Assembly: GCA_023230175.1 (NCBI GenBank)
Contig: JALNXV010000122.1
Location: forward strand, 1-9,100
Direction of reading: 5' to 3'
DNA length: 9,100 nt
From: Candidatus Cloacimonadota bacterium
GTDB taxonomy: Bacteria > Cloacimonadota > Cloacimonadia > Cloacimonadales > WRIO01
Part shown: positions 6,440 through 9,100 of the stretch, piece by piece
Layout: the number at the start of each line of letters is the position of its first letter
Numbering within the stretch: the stretch's first letter is position 1
Notes under the pieces: generated by a model
What the model was told of the DNA's origin: nothing
Databases searched by the model: none
What the model saw: the letters and a program-made list of their open reading frames with translations, nothing else
Made by a program: the position numbers and the translations under genes

Positions 6440-7741
6440 TCAGAAAAGATTTCCGTTTGAATCGAACTCAAGCTCATATGGCGAACCGATGATTTCAAAC
6501 CTTTGATCGTTCCTGATTCTCTCGGCCAGTTTTTCCGATACCTCGATTTCATCAAGGCAAAGCGTGTTATGTATTCGTGCAAAGTCTGTGTCAAGCCAGT
6601 TCGCTTTGTTGCTAGTCTTCATGCAGGCCTGGAATCCAAGCTTGTCCGAAGGAAGAACCATCGGGATCTTCACCCCGCCTGTAAGCAGGGCTGTCAGGGT
6701 ATTAGGATAGGTCTGCTCGAAGTCAAACTTCCTTGCTGCGCGCAAGGTGGTGAAATCTGCCATCCCAAGTCCATTCCCATTCCCGTTGGATTGCTTGGAT
6801 ATATCAAGAATCAGCACTCTGTGGATCTTCGGGCCTCCGCTTGCCCATTCGCTGTGATAACGCCCCACGACGTTCGTATCGAAGCCGCTTCCGCTGATAT
6901 TCTTGCCGATTTCATCAATGACCAGCGAATCCAGGACATCGAAATGAAGGCAAGCCGCATATGATTTGGCCTTCAGCAGAAGGTTCTTCTCAAGCACAGG
7001 GATTTCAGAGCCTTCCATTACCTTGACAATCGCGGTCTCGTGATAGGCATTCTCCACAAGCCCAGCAGCGAACAGCACATCCATGTGCTTGAGCGCTTCG
7101 GTGGCTATCTGCTTTATATGGGAAGGCATATGCCCGAATCCAAGGTTATGGGCTGTTTCAGCGCCTTTCTGCTTTCCTAGGCCAATGGTGATCATCTTCA
7201 TCAGACCGCTTTCATAATCGCCGCGGAAACAGACATGAGGCTTGACCCGGTTCATTACAACGATATGGTCAGCTCTCATTGCATTGGCATCAATGAACAC
7301 CGGAAGATCTTCTTCAGGAGTCCGTGATACCTCCACAGTATCCATCGAAGAATGGATCTCGAGTCCTGTGTTCTCATAAGTGAACCCAAGCCCAAGAAGC
7401 ATGTTCTTCTGTGATTCTGCCTCTGCTCCAGCATGGCTTCCCATGGCGGGAACCATGAATGGAACGCCTCCGTGTTCCTTAATCAGCTCGCCGGCGGTCC
7501 TGACAGCCTGAACCATGTTGCATATGCCTCGGCTGCCAACTGTGATAGCCACGGTGTCCCCTTTCCGGAGCCTGCTCCAGCATGGATGAGAAGCAAGCTG
7601 GCATCTGATCTGTTCAACGACATTTACAGGAGCAGGATGGACAAAGATCTGACGCACCTTGACCATCCGCGGTATCTGGATATCGTCAAGCAGGCCGCGA
7701 ACCACAGACCAAGACCCATTTCCGCCAGTTTCAAGAATCAT
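6440..7741 (-). CDS. LarA-like (DUF2088) protein, probable nickel-dependent hydroxyacid racemase/epimerase
   Basis: A 433-residue protein resembling the LarA superfamily, whose characterised members racemise or epimerise 2-hydroxyacids using a nickel-pincer nucleotide cofactor bound to a lysine. Candidate catalytic residues are R71 (G-S-R-G), H103 (M-G-S-H), H169 (V-K-P-H), K182 (G-L-M-K-M) and H198 (E-T-A-H). In Lactobacillus LarA the corresponding residues are R75, H108, H174, K184 and H200; the spacings 66 (His to His) and 16 (Lys to His) are the same here, while H169 to K182 is three longer. K280 may match LarA K298. Length is close to LarA (about 424). The ATG shares one base with the TctA stop (TGATG), and GGAGG lies nine bases upstream inside tctA, so translation is probably coupled. 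Cofactor synthesis genes (larB, larC, larE) are not in the window. The exact substrate is unknown; a hydroxycarboxylate imported by the TctA system is a natural guess. Confidence 0.8.
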   Translation of the reverse strand: MILETGGNGSWSVVRGLLDDIQIPRMVKVRQIFVHPAPVNVVEQIRCQLASHPCWSRLRKGDTVAITVGSRGICNMVQAVRTAGELIKEHGGVPFMVPAMGSHAGAEAESQKNMLLGLGFTYENTGLEIHSSMDTVEVSRTPEEDLPVFIDANAMRADHIVVMNRVKPHVCFRGDYESGLMKMITIGLGKQKGAETAHNLGFGHMPSHIKQIATEALKHMDVLFAAGLVENAYHETAIVKVMEGSEIPVLEKNLLLKAKSYAACLHFDVLDSLVIDEIGKNISGSGFDTNVVGRYHSEWASGGPKIHRVLILDISKQSNGNGNGLGMADFTTLRAARKFDFEQTYPNTLTALLTGGVKIPMVLPSDKLGFQACMKTSNKANWLDTDFARIHNTLCLDEIEVSEKLAERIRNDQRFEIIGSPYELEFDSNGNLF

Positions 7742-9100
7742 CAGGCTTTTCCTCCAGCCTTCATCGCGGCTGCTTTTTTCTTCTTTGCAGCAGAATAGAT
7801 TGATACTGCAATCGAAACAACGCTGAGAATAAGGAAAGCAAGAGAGATAGGCTGCTTGAACAGAATAGACCAGTCATTGTTGCTCTTCAGAAGGGCCCTG
7901 TTAAGGTTCTGCTCGGCCATCGGACCAAGAATCACACCAAGGACAAGCGGAGCCCCAGGGTAATCAAACTTCTTCATGAAATAGCCGATTACTCCGAAAC
8001 CTAACGCAACAAGAACATCATATGTAGTGTTATTCAGCGAAAATGATCCCACAACGCAAAGCACGATGATTATCGGCATCATAAGCGTATACGGGACCTT
8101 AAGCACATACGGGCTATACTTAGCACATAGGATTCCGAATCCGAGCATCAGGAACTGAATAACAAACATTCCAGCGAAGATCGAATAGACAATGTCTGAA
8201 CTTTCAGTGAATAGAAGCGGACCTGGCCTAACACCGATGAGAATCAACGCACCTAGCATTACGCTTGTAACCACATCGCCAGGAACTCCAAGGCACATCA
8301 TAGGAATGAGTGCTCCTCCGGTAGTCGCATTGTTTGCACTTTCCGGAGCGGCTACTCCACTCAGGGCACCTTTTCCGAATTGATCACGGTCCTTTGCGAA
8401 TTTGTGACAGATATTGTATGCAAGGAAGCAGGCTATAGCTCCGCCTGTTCCCGGGATAATTCCGATGAAAACACCAAGAATCGATCCAACTATCGCAGAT
8501 GGCAGGAATCCCTTTATCTCGAGCCACGAAGGAAGAATATTCTTCACTTCCTGCACCTGTGATTTCTCCCTTACACTCGGGTTTTCCACCTGAGTGAATA
8601 CTTCTGAAATAGCAAACACTCCGATGAGGACCGGCAGCAGGGAAAATCCTCCGGCAAGATTAATATTGTTGAAGGTGAGACGGTTGACACCGACAATCGT
8701 ATCAATTCCGATGCATGAAGCCAGAAGCCCAATGCACCCCGATATTAGTCCTTTTGCAATGTTCTTGCCTGATGCAGAAGCCATTATGGTAAGACCGAAA
8801 ATTGACAATGAGAAATAATCTGCGGCCTGGAACTTCGTTGCAACCTTTGCAAGCTGCGGAGCTATCAGGATAAGGCAGATAGTGCTGATGATTCCACCAA
8901 TGAAACTGGAAATAATCGATACTCCGAGAGCTTTGCCAGCTTTTCCCTGTTCACACAGAGGGTAGCCATCCAGAACAGTGGCAGACGCGCTCGGTGTGCC
9001 TGGAGTCTTGAGAAGAATGGCTGAGATGCTTCCACCGTACATTCCGCCGCAGAACAAACCGCAAAGCATAACCAGTGCAGTTGAAGCCGGAAGCCTGTAT
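7741..9100 (-). CDS. tctA: TctA-family large permease of a tripartite tricarboxylate transporter (5' end missing)
   Basis: An integral membrane protein forming the large subunit of a tripartite carboxylate importer, which works with a small membrane subunit (TctB) and a periplasmic receptor (TctC). The frame stays open to the window edge, and family members (about 500 residues) have roughly 60-80 residues before the first ones seen here, so this is the 3' part. Counting from Met at 9069, the TctA signatures are clear: Y-G-G-S-I-S-A-I-L-L-K-T-P-G-T-P (11-26) followed by V-L-D-G-Y-P (32-37), G-I-I-P-G-T-G-G-A (203-211) and A-A-P-E-S-A-N-N-A (240-248) followed by G-V-P-G-D (261-265). Many hydrophobic helices span the sequence, and a lysine/alanine-rich cytoplasmic tail (428-442) ends it. 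No tctB or tctC is seen downstream; if present they lie upstream of the window. It leads straight into the LarA-like gene. Confidence 0.93.
   Translation of the reverse strand, partial: YRLPASTALVMLCGLFCGGMYGGSISAILLKTPGTPSASATVLDGYPLCEQGKAGKALGVSIISSFIGGIISTICLILIAPQLAKVATKFQAADYFSLSIFGLTIMASASGKNIAKGLISGCIGLLASCIGIDTIVGVNRLTFNNINLAGGFSLLPVLIGVFAISEVFTQVENPSVREKSQVQEVKNILPSWLEIKGFLPSAIVGSILGVFIGIIPGTGGAIACFLAYNICHKFAKDRDQFGKGALSGVAAPESANNATTGGALIPMMCLGVPGDVVTSVMLGALILIGVRPGPLLFTESSDIVYSIFAGMFVIQFLMLGFGILCAKYSPYVLKVPYTLMMPIIIVLCVVGSFSLNNTTYDVLVALGFGVIGYFMKKFDYPGAPLVLGVILGPMAEQNLNRALLKSNNDWSILFKQPISLAFLILSVVSIAVSIYSAAKKKKAAAMKAGGKA

Noticed and set aside
6503..6964. A 153-codon open frame opposite the LarA-like gene
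   Set aside because: Fully antisense to a well-supported coding region; no start signals and no recognisable protein features.

Overview
The window is a compact bacterial metabolic and transport region with moderate GC, no mobile elements, no RNA genes and no CRISPR array. The substrate-binding protein has a short signal peptide running into an F-A-Q-G-A-P-E-A segment. Binding proteins of Sphaerochaeta-type spirochaetes (Spirochaetota) often look like this, so that is my best guess for the source. It is an inference from style, not from a marker gene.

Layout. Two operons converge near 4.06 kb. The rightward operon (129-4022) is a complete three-gene ABC importer of the ferric/AfuABC-like class: a periplasmic binding protein, a MalK-like ATPase and one long permease carrying two fused transmembrane domains. 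It has a plausible promoter and small inverted repeats in the leader, a strong GC-rich hairpin between the binding-protein and ATPase genes, and a clear rho-independent terminator after the permease.

The leftward operon, read from 9100 down to 4095, holds a TctA-family large permease of a tripartite tricarboxylate transporter (5' end outside the window), a LarA/DUF2088-family protein, an M24 'pita-bread' protein and a ROK-family transcriptional regulator. The first two genes overlap by one base, the next gap is 20 bases, and the last gap is about 50 bases with a possible internal promoter.

How the genes may work together. TctA-type carriers import carboxylates. The LarA-like protein keeps the residues expected of nickel-pincer-cofactor 2-hydroxyacid racemases/epimerases. 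The M24 protein has lost most of the usual metal ligands, so it is unlikely to be an ordinary aminopeptidase. The ROK regulator has an intact DNA-binding region and zinc site, but most of the sugar-contact residues of the family are replaced. Together this suggests an uptake-and-conversion pathway for a small hydroxycarboxylate or amide-type compound, sensed by a ROK protein that has moved away from sugars. The facing ABC importer may belong to the same regulon, but nothing in the sequence proves it. The leftward operon is the best candidate for an undescribed system.
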